Shown: one piece after another, positions 1 through 7,681 of the stretch
Layout of the letters: each line of letters starts with the position of its first letter
Numbering within the stretch: the first letter of the stretch is position 1
Source of the DNA: an uncultured Eubacteriales bacterium
GTDB taxonomy: Bacteria > Bacillota > Clostridia > Oscillospirales > Acutalibacteraceae
Direction of reading: 5' to 3'
DNA length: 64,000 nucleotides
NCBI GenBank assembly: GCA_934464615.1
Contig: CAKSKA010000006.1
Coordinates: forward strand, 1-64,000
Translations under genes and position numbers: made by a program
Notes under the pieces: generated by a model
What the model was told of the DNA's origin: nothing
Database searches by the model: none
Seen by the model: only the letters and a program-made list of their open reading frames with translations

Positions 1-438
1 ACTGAGAATGCAGGCGTTTGGGCAACAGATGCTGACGGCAAGGTTAAACTTAACGTTAACGGCTCTGTTGTAACAGTTACACCTAACGCTTTGGGCGCAA
101 TCGTTATTCCGAAGGCATTGTTAAACGATGGCGAAACAACCGTAAAGGTTGACGCAGCTACCTTAATAGCAGCTGCAAATTCCGATACTGTAGCGCTTAC
201 AAATGCGCGTGACGGAATACTTGCACGTAATGTTGCCGTAACTTCTATAAACTCCGTTACTGCAGATTATGCAACTTACAATGTAACTCTTACAGGCATA
301 CTCGATACTATGAAGTCACAGGATATAGTAATGGTTTCCTATGTAATCTATACAGATGCTGAGGGCAACCGGAACGTATTTATCGGTAGCGAGATGACTA
401 AGAATTACACCGATATAGCTACAAAAGCTGCCGGTTAA
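1..438 (+). CDS. C-terminal end of a surface/secreted-type protein (partial, 5' end outside window)
   Basis: The reading frame is open from base 1 and ends in TAA at 436-438, so about 145 C-terminal residues of a longer protein are visible. The sequence is rich in Thr, Val, Ala and Asn with alternating hydrophobic residues (e.g. VNGSVVTVTPNA, TADYATYNVTLTG), typical of beta-sandwich/Ig-like repeats of extracellular clostridial proteins. There is no sorting signal, SLH or dockerin motif in the visible part. A small peptide gene follows 18 nt downstream, probably on the same transcript. Family not recognised; an extracellular location is inference from composition only. Confidence 0.6.
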   Translation, partial: TENAGVWATDADGKVKLNVNGSVVTVTPNALGAIVIPKALLNDGETTVKVDAATLIAAANSDTVALTNARDGILARNVAVTSINSVTADYATYNVTLTGILDTMKSQDIVMVSYVIYTDAEGNRNVFIGSEMTKNYTDIATKAAG

Positions 439-456
439 TGAAGGGAGAAAAGCATA

Positions 457-597
457 ATGAAAAAATATGAAACACCTGAACTCAACGTTCAGAAGATCGA
501 AACAAATGACGTTATTGCTTCCACCTTTACCGAGGGCGGCGACAACAACGTAGATTGGCTTAACGGATGGGCTTCTGCCATTAACGGTAACGCTTAA
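457..597 (+). CDS. 46-residue peptide of the KKYExPEL type, unknown function
   Basis: ATG start with GGGAG (443-447) about 9 nt upstream; the product has 46 residues. It starts MKKYETPELNVQKI, has DVIAST around residues 18-23, then an acidic/Gly/Asn tail with WLNGW near residues 34-38. Short ORFs starting KKYExPxL and carrying a DVI(A/T)S motif are, from memory, common in Clostridia and Bacteroidetes but have no assigned function. It has no Cys, so it is not a thioether or SCIFF-type precursor. It sits between the end of a surface-type protein and a strong terminator. It may be a secreted or signalling peptide or simply a small conserved protein; function is unknown. Confidence 0.6.
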   Translation: MKKYETPELNVQKIETNDVIASTFTEGGDNNVDWLNGWASAINGNA

Positions 598-611
598 TCG
601 TTAAAATTATT

Positions 612-640
612 AACCCGTCGGGGCAACCCGACGGGTTTTT
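612..640 (+). terminator. Intrinsic terminator after the 46-residue peptide gene
   Basis: Perfect 9-bp GC-rich stem CCCGTCGGG (614-622) / CCCGACGGG (627-635) closed by a GCAA (GNRA) loop, extended by AA/TT and followed by a T run. Confidence 0.9.
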
Positions 641-720
641 TATCTTTTCCTACGTATACACGGTATATTCCCTTTGTCAAGTTACAATCAGCATTAATAT
701 TTCATAAACTTTTATATAAA

Positions 721-736
721 TTACTATATATAGTGT
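721..736. promoter_or_regulatory. NrdR-box-like palindrome upstream of nrdD (site 1)
   Basis: TTACTATATATAGTGT matches the NrdR box consensus ACACTATATATAGTGT at 14 of 16 positions and contains a perfect 12-bp palindrome, ACTATATATAGT. Location upstream of nrdD and presence of nrdR in the same window (55.2 kb) support it. Confidence 0.7.
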
Positions 737-862
737 ACAAAAATGAGTTTTTCCAAAAAAATCCTATAAATATTGTGCTGTTGCTATTGCATTTGGATGA
801 TAAATATGATAATATATAATCACGCGCCAAACAATATAACTTGTGTTGGTTTTTAATTACAT

Positions 863-878
863 ATACAATATATAGTAA
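863..878. promoter_or_regulatory. NrdR-box-like site just upstream of the nrdD ribosome binding site (site 2)
   Basis: ATACAATATATAGTAA matches the NrdR consensus at about 12 of 16 positions and ends a few bases before the GGGGAG ribosome binding site. The 142-bp distance to site 1 is longer than the usual ~30-bp spacing of paired NrdR boxes, so joint binding is uncertain. Confidence 0.5.
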
Positions 879-894
879 GATGGGGAGTAATGAA

Positions 895-3072
895 ATGAAA
901 ATCATTAAAAGAAGCGGAAGCGAGGAAGTATTTGATATTAATAAAATACGCGTTGCCGTTTCAAAGGCAAACGACAGTGTAAATGCGTCGGAGCAATTAA
1001 CGCCCGAGCAGATAGATGATATAGCGCAGACCGTCAAAAACACCTGCGGCTGCGTTGACCGTGCTTTAAGCGTTGAAGAGATACAGGACCTTGTTGAAAA
1101 CGCAATTATGCAAAAACAGGCGTTTACGGTTGCAAGAAAGTATATTAAATACCGTTATAACCGTGCGCTTATCCGTAAGTCAAACACAACGGACGACCAG
1201 ATTTTAAGCCTGATTGAGTGTAATAACGAGGAAGTAAAGCAGGAAAATTCAAATAAAAATCCTACCGTAAACAGTGTTCAGCGTGATTATATGGCTGGTG
1301 AAGTCAGCAAGGACATTACCAAGCGTATACTTTTACCGCCCGATATTGTGGAAGCGCACGAACAGGGTATTATCCATTTCCATGATGCCGACTATTTTGC
1401 ACAGCATATGCACAACTGCGACCTTGTAAATCTTGAAGATATGCTGCAAAACGGTACTGTTATAAGCGGCACAAAAATCGACACTCCCCATAGTTTTTCC
1501 ACAGCATGCAACATTTCAACCCAAATAATCGCACAGGTGGCTTCCAACCAGTACGGCGGTCAAAGTATAAGCCTTACGCATTTGGCGCCGTTTGTACAGG
1601 TAAGCCGTGATAAAATTCGTAAAGAGGTAACAGAGGAGTTGAAAGAGATCGACGAAAATGTTACCGAGCAGCAAATTAGCAAAATTGTTGAAAAGCGTTT
1701 GCGTGAAGAAGTCCGCAAAGGCGTACAGATGATACAGTATCAGGTAGTAACATTGCTTACCACAAACGGACAGGCTCCGTTTGTTACGGTATTTATGTAT
1801 CTTAATGAGGCGCGTGACGAACAGCAGAAGCACGACCTTGCTTTAATTATTGAGGAAACGCTTAAACAGCGCATACAGGGTGTTAAAAACGAGGAGGGTA
1901 TTTGGATAACGCCTGCTTTTCCGAAACTTATTTATGTTTTGGAAGAAGACAACATTAAACCCGATACAAGATTTTGGTATTTAACCGAACTTGCCGCAAA
2001 ATGTACCGCAAAACGTATGGTGCCGGATTACATTTCCGAAAAGGTAATGCTTAAAAACAAAGTGGATAAAAACGGCGAGGGACATTGCTATACCTGTATG
2101 GGCTGCCGCAGCTTTTTAACGCCTTATGTTGACGAAAACGGCAAGCCTAAATATTACGGCAGATTTAATCAGGGTGTTGTTACCGTAAACCTTGTCGATA
2201 TAGGTCTTTCCGCCGACGGCGACATAGATAAGTTTTGGCAGATATTTGATGAACGTATGGAACTTTGCCACAGGGCTTTACAGTGCCGTCACGAACGTCT
2301 TACGGGTACTTTGTCGGATGCCGCGCCGATTTTATGGCAGTACGGTGCATTGGCAAGACTTAAAAAAGGTGAAACGATTGATAAACTGCTGCACGGCGGT
2401 TATTCAACCCTTTCCCTCGGTTATGCGGGACTTTGGGAATGTGTGTATGCACTCAACGGCAAAAAGCTGACAGAGCCGGAGGGTGAGAAACTCGGCCTTG
2501 AAATAATGCAAAAGTTAAACGAGTATACGGCTAGGTGGAAGGCTGCGGAGAATATTGATTATTCGCTTTACGGCACGCCGCTTGAAAGCACTACTTACAA
2601 GTTTGCCAAATGTTTGCAGGCGCGTTTCGGCGTTGTTAAAGGTGTTACGGATAAAAACTATATAACAAACAGTTACCATGTACACGTTACCGAGCCCATA
2701 GACGCATTTGACAAGCTGGAACTTGAAGCCAAATTTCAGGCATTGTCGCCGGGCGGCGCAATTTCTTATGTTGAAGTACCCAATATGCAGAATAATATAC
2801 CGGCGGTTTTGTCGGTAATGCAGTTTATTTACGACAACATTATGTATGCCGAACTTAACACAAAAAGCGATTACTGCCATGTTTGCGGTTACGACGGCGA
2901 AATACAGATTGTAAAGGATGATTCCGGCAAGTTGATTTGGCGTTGCCCGAAATGCGGCAACACAGACCAAAGCAAAATGAATGTTGCAAGGCGTACATGC
3001 GGTTACATCGGCACACAATTCTGGAATCAGGGCAGAACACAGGAAATTAAGGAAAGAGTGTTACACTTATAA
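895..3072 (+). CDS. nrdD: Anaerobic (class III) ribonucleoside-triphosphate reductase, large subunit
   Basis: Oxygen-sensitive glycyl-radical enzyme that reduces rNTPs to dNTPs. I chose the ATG at 895 because GGGGAG (882-887) precedes it and the product then starts MKIIKRSGSEEVFDI, the ATP-cone domain (residues ~1-95). The catalytic barrel follows, with the Cys pair in GHCYTCMGCRSF. At the C-terminus are a zinc site (CHVCGYDG...CPKCGNTD) and the glycyl-radical loop RRTCGYIGTQFWNQGR with the radical glycine at about residue 703 of 725, as expected. The activase nrdG follows 56 nt downstream. The product is full length with no defects. Confidence 0.97.
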   Translation: MKIIKRSGSEEVFDINKIRVAVSKANDSVNASEQLTPEQIDDIAQTVKNTCGCVDRALSVEEIQDLVENAIMQKQAFTVARKYIKYRYNRALIRKSNTTDDQILSLIECNNEEVKQENSNKNPTVNSVQRDYMAGEVSKDITKRILLPPDIVEAHEQGIIHFHDADYFAQHMHNCDLVNLEDMLQNGTVISGTKIDTPHSFSTACNISTQIIAQVASNQYGGQSISLTHLAPFVQVSRDKIRKEVTEELKEIDENVTEQQISKIVEKRLREEVRKGVQMIQYQVVTLLTTNGQAPFVTVFMYLNEARDEQQKHDLALIIEETLKQRIQGVKNEEGIWITPAFPKLIYVLEEDNIKPDTRFWYLTELAAKCTAKRMVPDYISEKVMLKNKVDKNGEGHCYTCMGCRSFLTPYVDENGKPKYYGRFNQGVVTVNLVDIGLSADGDIDKFWQIFDERMELCHRALQCRHERLTGTLSDAAPILWQYGALARLKKGETIDKLLHGGYSTLSLGYAGLWECVYALNGKKLTEPEGEKLGLEIMQKLNEYTARWKAAENIDYSLYGTPLESTTYKFAKCLQARFGVVKGVTDKNYITNSYHVHVTEPIDAFDKLELEAKFQALSPGGAISYVEVPNMQNNIPAVLSVMQFIYDNIMYAELNTKSDYCHVCGYDGEIQIVKDDSGKLIWRCPKCGNTDQSKMNVARRTCGYIGTQFWNQGRTQEIKERVLHL

Positions 3073-3128
3073 AATCATATCCCCTCGGTCATACGGCTGA
3101 GGGGATAATAAACACTGACGGACAGATT

Positions 3129-3653
3129 ATGAATTACGGAGAAATTAAAAAATTTGATATAGCCAACGGCCCCGGTGTCAGAGTATCGCTGTTTGTATCG
3201 GGCTGCAGGCACCACTGCAAAAACTGTTTTAACGAAGCAACGTGGGATTTCAGTTTCGGCAAGCCGTTTACGCAGGATACGGTACAAGAGATATTAAAGG
3301 CACTATCGCCGGATTATATAGCCGGTTTTTCACTGCTGGGCGGCGAACCGTTTGAGCCGGAAAACCAACCGGAAATTATAAAACTGCTATCCGAAATACG
3401 CAGGCGTTTTCCGAACAAGGATATTTGGTGTTATACCGGATTTTTGTTTGATAAGGAACTGATGGACGGCAACAGCCGTGCGAAAACGGAAAACACGCAA
3501 AAAATGCTTGAGAATATAGATGTGCTGGTAGACGGCAGGTTTATCGAGGAGCAGAAAAATATTTCACTTAAGTTTCGCGGTTCGGAAAATCAACGTATAA
3601 TAGATGTAAAAAAATCTCTTGAAACGGGAACCGTCCGAATATATGACATATAA
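3129..3653 (+). CDS. nrdG: Anaerobic ribonucleotide reductase activating protein (radical SAM)
   Basis: Generates the glycyl radical on NrdD using S-adenosylmethionine and a [4Fe-4S] cluster. The cluster motif SGCRHHCKNCFN (CX3CX2C) lies at residues ~25-35, followed by the SAM-contact motif LLGGEPFEPEN near residue 65. It has 174 residues, normal for NrdG. It lies 56 nt after nrdD; a CCCCTC...GAGGGG hairpin (3081-3104) without a U-tract occupies the gap and might stabilise or separate the messages. The ribosome binding site is weak (GGACAG). A terminator follows immediately. Confidence 0.96.
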   Translation: MNYGEIKKFDIANGPGVRVSLFVSGCRHHCKNCFNEATWDFSFGKPFTQDTVQEILKALSPDYIAGFSLLGGEPFEPENQPEIIKLLSEIRRRFPNKDIWCYTGFLFDKELMDGNSRAKTENTQKMLENIDVLVDGRFIEEQKNISLKFRGSENQRIIDVKKSLETGTVRIYDI

Positions 3654-3658
3654 TGCAA

Positions 3659-3688
3659 ATGCTGTTTTTTTGAAAACAGCATTTTTTT
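3659..3688 (+). terminator. Intrinsic terminator of nrdD-nrdG
   Basis: Stem ATGCTGTTTT (3659-3668) / AAAACAGCAT (3673-3682), 4-nt loop, followed by a run of seven T. Confidence 0.9.
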
Positions 3689-3689
3689 A

Positions 3690-3718
3690 TTGACAAAACG
3701 TAACATTAAGTGTATTAT
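3690..3718 (+). promoter_or_regulatory. Sigma-A promoter of the gntR-ABC operon
   Basis: TTGACA (3690-3695), 17-bp spacer, TATTAT (3713-3718). It directly abuts the preceding terminator. Confidence 0.85.
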
Positions 3719-3750
3719 ATAACTGTACTAATTCAATTAGCACAGTTATA
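3718..3750. promoter_or_regulatory. 33-bp palindromic operator over the start of the gntR-ABC transcript
   Basis: Near-perfect dyad centred on C3734: outer arms TATAACTGT (3718-3726) / ACAGTTATA (3742-3750), inner arms CTAATT (3728-3733) / AATTAG (3735-3740); only the 3727/3741 pair mismatches. It starts at the last base of the -10, so a bound dimer would block initiation. The likely ligand is the GntR-type repressor encoded immediately downstream (autoregulation, as for YtrA-type regulators). Confidence 0.85.
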
Positions 3751-3769
3751 TAACGGAGGTGGCAACGGC

Positions 3770-4141
3770 GTGATACAGTTGGATTATAAAAGCGGAGTAC
3801 CGATATACGACCAGCTTGTAAACGGTATAATCCGCCTGAAAATGTTGGGTGCATTACGTCCGGGGGACAGTCTGCCTTCTGTAAGAAGTATGGCGTTTAA
3901 GCTGTCAATCAATCCTAATACGGTGCAACGTGCCTATCAACTGTTAGAGGAAAGAGGAATTATCTATTCCGCACCCGGTAAAGGTTCCTTTATTGCAGAT
4001 AACAAGGAAGGCGACGACGCAATACACAACATGGCCGTACAGGATTTTAAAAGCGCCGTAAACGACGCACTGCTTAAGGGACTTACTTCTGCAGAGTTGA
4101 CAGAAATAATCAAAAGCATTCAAAAGGAGGACAAGAGATGA
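3770..4141 (+). CDS. GntR-family (YtrA-type) transcriptional regulator
   Basis: The GTG start at 3770 is placed by GGAGG at 3755-3759; the longer upstream frame would begin inside the -10 region. The 123-residue product begins VIQLDYKSGVPIYDQLVNGI, the standard start of the short YtrA subgroup, with a winged-helix domain (LRPGDSLPSVRSMAFKLSINPNTVQRAY...) and only a short helical C-terminal tail instead of a ligand domain. Its stop overlaps the ATG of the ABC ATPase (ATGA), so the three genes are co-translated. By analogy with Bacillus ytr operons it probably represses its own operon through the 33-bp palindrome. Confidence 0.93.
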   Translation: MIQLDYKSGVPIYDQLVNGIIRLKMLGALRPGDSLPSVRSMAFKLSINPNTVQRAYQLLEERGIIYSAPGKGSFIADNKEGDDAIHNMAVQDFKSAVNDALLKGLTSAELTEIIKSIQKEDKR

Positions 4142-5034
4142 TAGAGGCTGTAAATCTAACAAAAAAGTTCGGCGAAAAAGCCGCGCTTGACAGTGTTAAT
4201 ATTAAAATAGACAACGGCGCTATTTTCGGTCTTGTGGGTTCAAACGGTTCGGGCAAATCCACGCTTTTGCGCATAATTTCGGGTGTTTATTCGCCGGACG
4301 GCGGCAATATTATAGTGGATAATATGAAAACCTTTAACAATGCCGAGCTTAAAAGCAAAATCTGTTATTTGCCGGATACTCCGTATTTTATACATCAGGC
4401 AAATATAAATGAAATGATAAAATTTTATAAAATGTTTTATCCTAATTTCAGTATGGAAAAATTCGAATATTTAAGCAATATTTTTCCGCTTGACAGGCGC
4501 GCTCGCATATCAAGTATGTCAAAGGGTATGCAGCGGCAGGCAGCGCTTATGTTAAGCCTTTCCACAATGCCTAAATACTTACTGCTTGACGAAGCCTTTG
4601 ACGGACTCGACGCAGTTATGAAAAAGGTGCTTAAATCCCTGTTGGCTGAGGGCGCGGAAGACGGCATGACAACCGTCATAGCCTCACACAATTTAAGGGA
4701 TCTTGAGGAACTGTGCGACAGCGTAGGACTTTTGCACGACGGTAAGATACTGTTCAACGACGGTATGGATAAAATTAAAAATACAATCCACAAGGTACAG
4801 GTGGTATTTACAATGGTACCGGATGTTTCCGCCTTTGACGGTTTGGACGTTTTGAACATAGAAAAAACGGGCTCGGTCGTTCAACTGGTTGTACGCGGAG
4901 ATGAAAAGGAAATTATGGCTTATATAAACAACCTTTTCCCGCTTTTTGTTGAGATGGTACCGCCTACGTTTGAAGAAGTATTTATGTATGAATTGGGGGT
5001 AAACGGCTATGATGCTAAAGGCGTCCTCGAATAA
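4138..5034 (+). CDS. ABC transporter ATP-binding protein (YtrB/BcrA-like)
   Basis: 298-residue ABC ATPase. Walker A GSNGSGKST (~residues 34-42), a degenerate signature SSMSKGMQRQ, and Walker B YLLLDEAFDGLD are all present, followed by the switch His in VIASHNLRDLEEL. The ~80-residue C-terminal extension is typical of drug/antibiotic-export ATPases. The SD AAAGGAGG lies inside the regulator gene; the ATG overlaps the regulator stop and its own 3' end overlaps the permease start by 26 nt, a tight gntR-ATPase-permease operon. Substrate unknown; cell-envelope stress or peptide export is inferred from context. Confidence 0.93.
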   Translation: MIEAVNLTKKFGEKAALDSVNIKIDNGAIFGLVGSNGSGKSTLLRIISGVYSPDGGNIIVDNMKTFNNAELKSKICYLPDTPYFIHQANINEMIKFYKMFYPNFSMEKFEYLSNIFPLDRRARISSMSKGMQRQAALMLSLSTMPKYLLLDEAFDGLDAVMKKVLKSLLAEGAEDGMTTVIASHNLRDLEELCDSVGLLHDGKILFNDGMDKIKNTIHKVQVVFTMVPDVSAFDGLDVLNIEKTGSVVQLVVRGDEKEIMAYINNLFPLFVEMVPPTFEEVFMYELGVNGYDAKGVLE

Positions 5035-6841
5035 AATAAATCCTGCCGTAAATATGTTTTTGTTTACGGTACGCAAAAATTTAGGCTTTACATTGGTGGC
5101 ATCGGTTTTGGCACTTATAATGTCACCGGCATACTTAATTAACATTATAAAAAATTACACGTTAAACTATTTACGCGACGGCGCAGCGTATGTAATGGAC
5201 GATATGATGTTTGCGGCTGTAAACGTATCAGCGGTTGCCGCCTGCGGATTTTTTGTAATTTTGCTTTTTGTAAACTTCAGTTTTCTTTACAAAAAGAGTG
5301 CAAGCGATGTTTTCCATTCACTGCCGATGACCAGAAACGAATTGCTTGTTTCAAGATTTTTGGGTTCTTATGTAAGTTCGCTTATACCGCTTGTCTTAAT
5401 ATATATAGGCTTTGCGATAACGAAGGTGTCGACAAATTCCGTACTGAACGATGCTTATAAAATACCCGTAGCCCTTTTATATACGGCAATTATGATGTTT
5501 GTATGCGGATTTTTTACAATGATATTTACGGTTTCCGCAGGCAGCGCGTTTGACGGCGTTGTGTCCTTTATAGGCGTTAATATAGGCTTGATTATAATTA
5601 TTGTTTTAATCAGTAATTTAATGACGACGCATATTTTCGGATATTCCGGTAACGACTTTGCTGAAGTGGGAGTAGTCTATACTTCTCCGTTTGCATATGC
5701 TCTGATGCACCTTATGGCTTATATGCAGCAGGACACGCAGGACTTTAAATTGTTTTCATTCGGCTCTGTTTTATATGTGCTGCTGCTTTGCGCGGCTTGT
5801 ATATGGATAGTACTTATGCTTTACAATCGCCGCAAAAGCGAAAAAGCCGGCGAAGCATTTGCGTTTAAATTTATGCCCTGCATTATGGGCTTTATAGCGG
5901 CTGTTATATGCTCCTACGTTTTAAGCGGAATTTTCGGTTTTTCAAGCGACGATTTCGGCGGAATACTTACATGTATTATAGGTGCGGCTATAGGCAGCGT
6001 TATTTATAATATTATAACTTACAGGGGATTTAAGAAAATTAAATATGCGCTTATAATTGCCGGTGTTGCGGTGGCGGCGACATTTTTTGCAAATTTTGCC
6101 GTAAATATTGACATTTTCGGCATTGCAAGCCGTGTGCCCAAAGCAGAAAAGGTTAAAAGCATATCTATGAATTACCGTTCCGTTTCAGGCACTGTAGACG
6201 GCGACGAAATTGCCGACGTTGTTGCTTTCCATAACAGTATAGTCAGTGCCTATAAGGATAAAAAGCTTGATACAAGCAACAACGGCGACGGTAACTATAA
6301 CTATGTCTCGTTAACCTATACGCTTAAAGACGGCAGCACAATGCACAGGGCGTATTCGATCCCGAGCAGTGTCTTAACGGATGAACAATTAACGGTATTT
6401 AATAATGTAATACCCGAACTTGTAAAAAGCGAGTTTGAAAGATGTAAGAGCAATAATTTTGAATTGGGAATAACCGCTTACGACTATGATTGCACGCTTG
6501 AAATTAGCCGTAATGATGCACAAAAACTGATTGAGGCATATTGTCTTGATCTTAAGAGCTTGACAGCTATTCCGTCACGACAGACGGTTAATGTTACGCT
6601 TAGTTCCAGATACGATTTAGAGTATGTTGAGAAAGAGAATGAAAGCGGCAACAAGAGCGTTTATACCCAGTATAATCAGTATTATCAGAACATAAATATC
6701 AACGACAGCTTTAAAAATACAATGGCTTGGGTAAACAGCGAGAAAATACAGGAAATGATTACGGAATATATTAACTCGCAAGATGAATGGGATACAAAGG
6801 ATCAAAGCGAAGACGCCGTAGACGAAATTATTTATAAGTAA
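5009..6841 (+). CDS. ABC-2 type transporter permease with large C-terminal extracytoplasmic domain
   Basis: 610 residues. The N-terminal ~360 residues contain about ten hydrophobic segments, starting with LGFTLVASVLALIMSPAYLI. The motif SASDVFHSLPMTRNELLVSRF after the second segment is typical of bacitracin-type ABC-2 permeases. The C-terminal ~240 residues are hydrophilic, with Tyr/Asn-rich beta-type sequence, probably outside the membrane. GGGGGT (4995-5000) supports the ATG at 5009; a second ATG at 5012 is possible. The gene is last in the gntR operon and is followed by a strong terminator. It should form the membrane half of the exporter. Confidence 0.88.
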   Translation: MMLKASSNKINPAVNMFLFTVRKNLGFTLVASVLALIMSPAYLINIIKNYTLNYLRDGAAYVMDDMMFAAVNVSAVAACGFFVILLFVNFSFLYKKSASDVFHSLPMTRNELLVSRFLGSYVSSLIPLVLIYIGFAITKVSTNSVLNDAYKIPVALLYTAIMMFVCGFFTMIFTVSAGSAFDGVVSFIGVNIGLIIIIVLISNLMTTHIFGYSGNDFAEVGVVYTSPFAYALMHLMAYMQQDTQDFKLFSFGSVLYVLLLCAACIWIVLMLYNRRKSEKAGEAFAFKFMPCIMGFIAAVICSYVLSGIFGFSSDDFGGILTCIIGAAIGSVIYNIITYRGFKKIKYALIIAGVAVAATFFANFAVNIDIFGIASRVPKAEKVKSISMNYRSVSGTVDGDEIADVVAFHNSIVSAYKDKKLDTSNNGDGNYNYVSLTYTLKDGSTMHRAYSIPSSVLTDEQLTVFNNVIPELVKSEFERCKSNNFELGITAYDYDCTLEISRNDAQKLIEAYCLDLKSLTAIPSRQTVNVTLSSRYDLEYVEKENESGNKSVYTQYNQYYQNININDSFKNTMAWVNSEKIQEMITEYINSQDEWDTKDQSEDAVDEIIYK

Positions 6842-6846
6842 CAGCA

Positions 6847-6886
6847 AAAGCCGTGTTATGATGTAAGGTCATAACACGGCTTTTTG
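6847..6886. terminator. Bidirectional intrinsic terminator between convergent operons
   Basis: 15-bp stem AAAGCCGTGTTATGA (6847-6861) / TCATAACACGGCTTT (6869-6883), T-rich on the plus side and TTTTG on the minus side; it can serve both the ABC operon and the minus-strand murD operon. Confidence 0.9.
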
Positions 6887-6978
6887 TTTTTCATGCTTAC
6901 GCCTCACAAAGACGACAAGTTAAAATACGCCGAAAATACGCCATTTTAGGCGGGTTCGGATTATTATCGCTTGCTTAT

Positions 6979-7003
6979 TGTGACAGGGCCCGAACCTGTC
7001 ACA
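6979..7003. repeat. 9-bp hairpin just past the end of the minus-strand operon
   Basis: TGTGACAGG (6979-6987) / CCTGTCACA (6995-7003) with loop GCCCGAA. No U-tract on either strand. GGTTCGG at 6954-6960 can pair instead with CCGAACC at 6990-6996, so two exclusive folds are possible. Role unknown; may protect the mRNA 3' end. Confidence 0.5.
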
Positions 7004-7681
7004 CTAATTAATCAAGTATACTCCGCCCGCAAGCACGGCAAATTCGTATGCGCCGTTTTTAATAAACTGCAAAAGCGGTGAATCAAACTCGGCATAAACT
7101 TCGGTAACATATGTGTTAAGGTTTAATTTTATTATGTTATTGTCCTGTGCGCAGCAAACATAAATAAAATCATCGTCCGCAAACATATCAACCGGCATAT
7201 TAAAGGGAGAAGCGGAACCGCCGCCTATGCGAAGTTCCTCTTTCATATTTATAAGATTCATTCGTATGAGAACGCCGCTTTCCTTAAAACACGCCCACAC
7301 GCTGCGGTTGTTTATTGCAACACTGCTCGGTGTTTGACCGCGGTAAGTAAGATTATCCGACCACAGCAGTTCTCCGTCGGAGAGGAACAGCTTGGCGCTG
7401 CCGTCCTCGGGCTCCATCACAAAAATTTTATCGTTAGGCAAAATTACCGATTTACAGGAAATGGGACTTGATATTAATTTCTCAATTTCCGCATAATTTG
7501 TTCCGAATTTTGAAACATGGTAAAGGCTTTTTGGCACGTTTGTGAGCTTACCGTCCTCAAACGTAACCATTTTATAAGCAATTACGGTGTTGTTCTCGTT
7601 TTGTTCGTAAGCATAGGCGATTATAAGTCCGTTTTCAACCGAAATTACATTTATAATTTTACCCTCAAATACGGTTTTCAT
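7004..7681 (-). CDS. Unknown protein, possible beta-propeller fold
   Basis: 225 residues, not assigned to a family. The sequence is almost entirely beta-type with repeating blocks that end in short hydrophobic strands (KIINVISVENGLIIAYAYE, KSVILPNDKIFVMEPEDG, FADDDFIYVCCAQDNNIIK), resembling NHL/YVTN propeller blades. No signal peptide or membrane segment, so probably cytoplasmic. Its ATG overlaps the stop of the upstream PLP enzyme gene (TAATG) and GGGGGC precedes it, so it is the last gene of the murD-M42-M42-GNAT-PLP operon. No function can be assigned. Confidence 0.75.
   Translation of the reverse strand: MKTVFEGKIINVISVENGLIIAYAYEQNENNTVIAYKMVTFEDGKLTNVPKSLYHVSKFGTNYAEIEKLISSPISCKSVILPNDKIFVMEPEDGSAKLFLSDGELLWSDNLTYRGQTPSSVAINNRSVWACFKESGVLIRMNLINMKEELRIGGGSASPFNMPVDMFADDDFIYVCCAQDNNIIKLNLNTYVTEVYAEFDSPLLQFIKNGAYEFAVLAGGVYLIN

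Larger units (their letters stand above)
641..894 (+). other. nrdD upstream region, about 250 bp without a gene
   Basis: AT-rich stretch with no supported ORF. A TATAAT at 815-820 is the best -10 candidate for nrdD (no clear -35). Two NrdR-box-like palindromes lie at 721-736 and 863-878 and are listed separately. Confidence 0.5.

Noticed and set aside
702..1043. 113-residue minus-strand frame upstream of and into nrdD
   Set aside because: Crosses the nrdD start and NrdR-box region, no SD, implausible composition.
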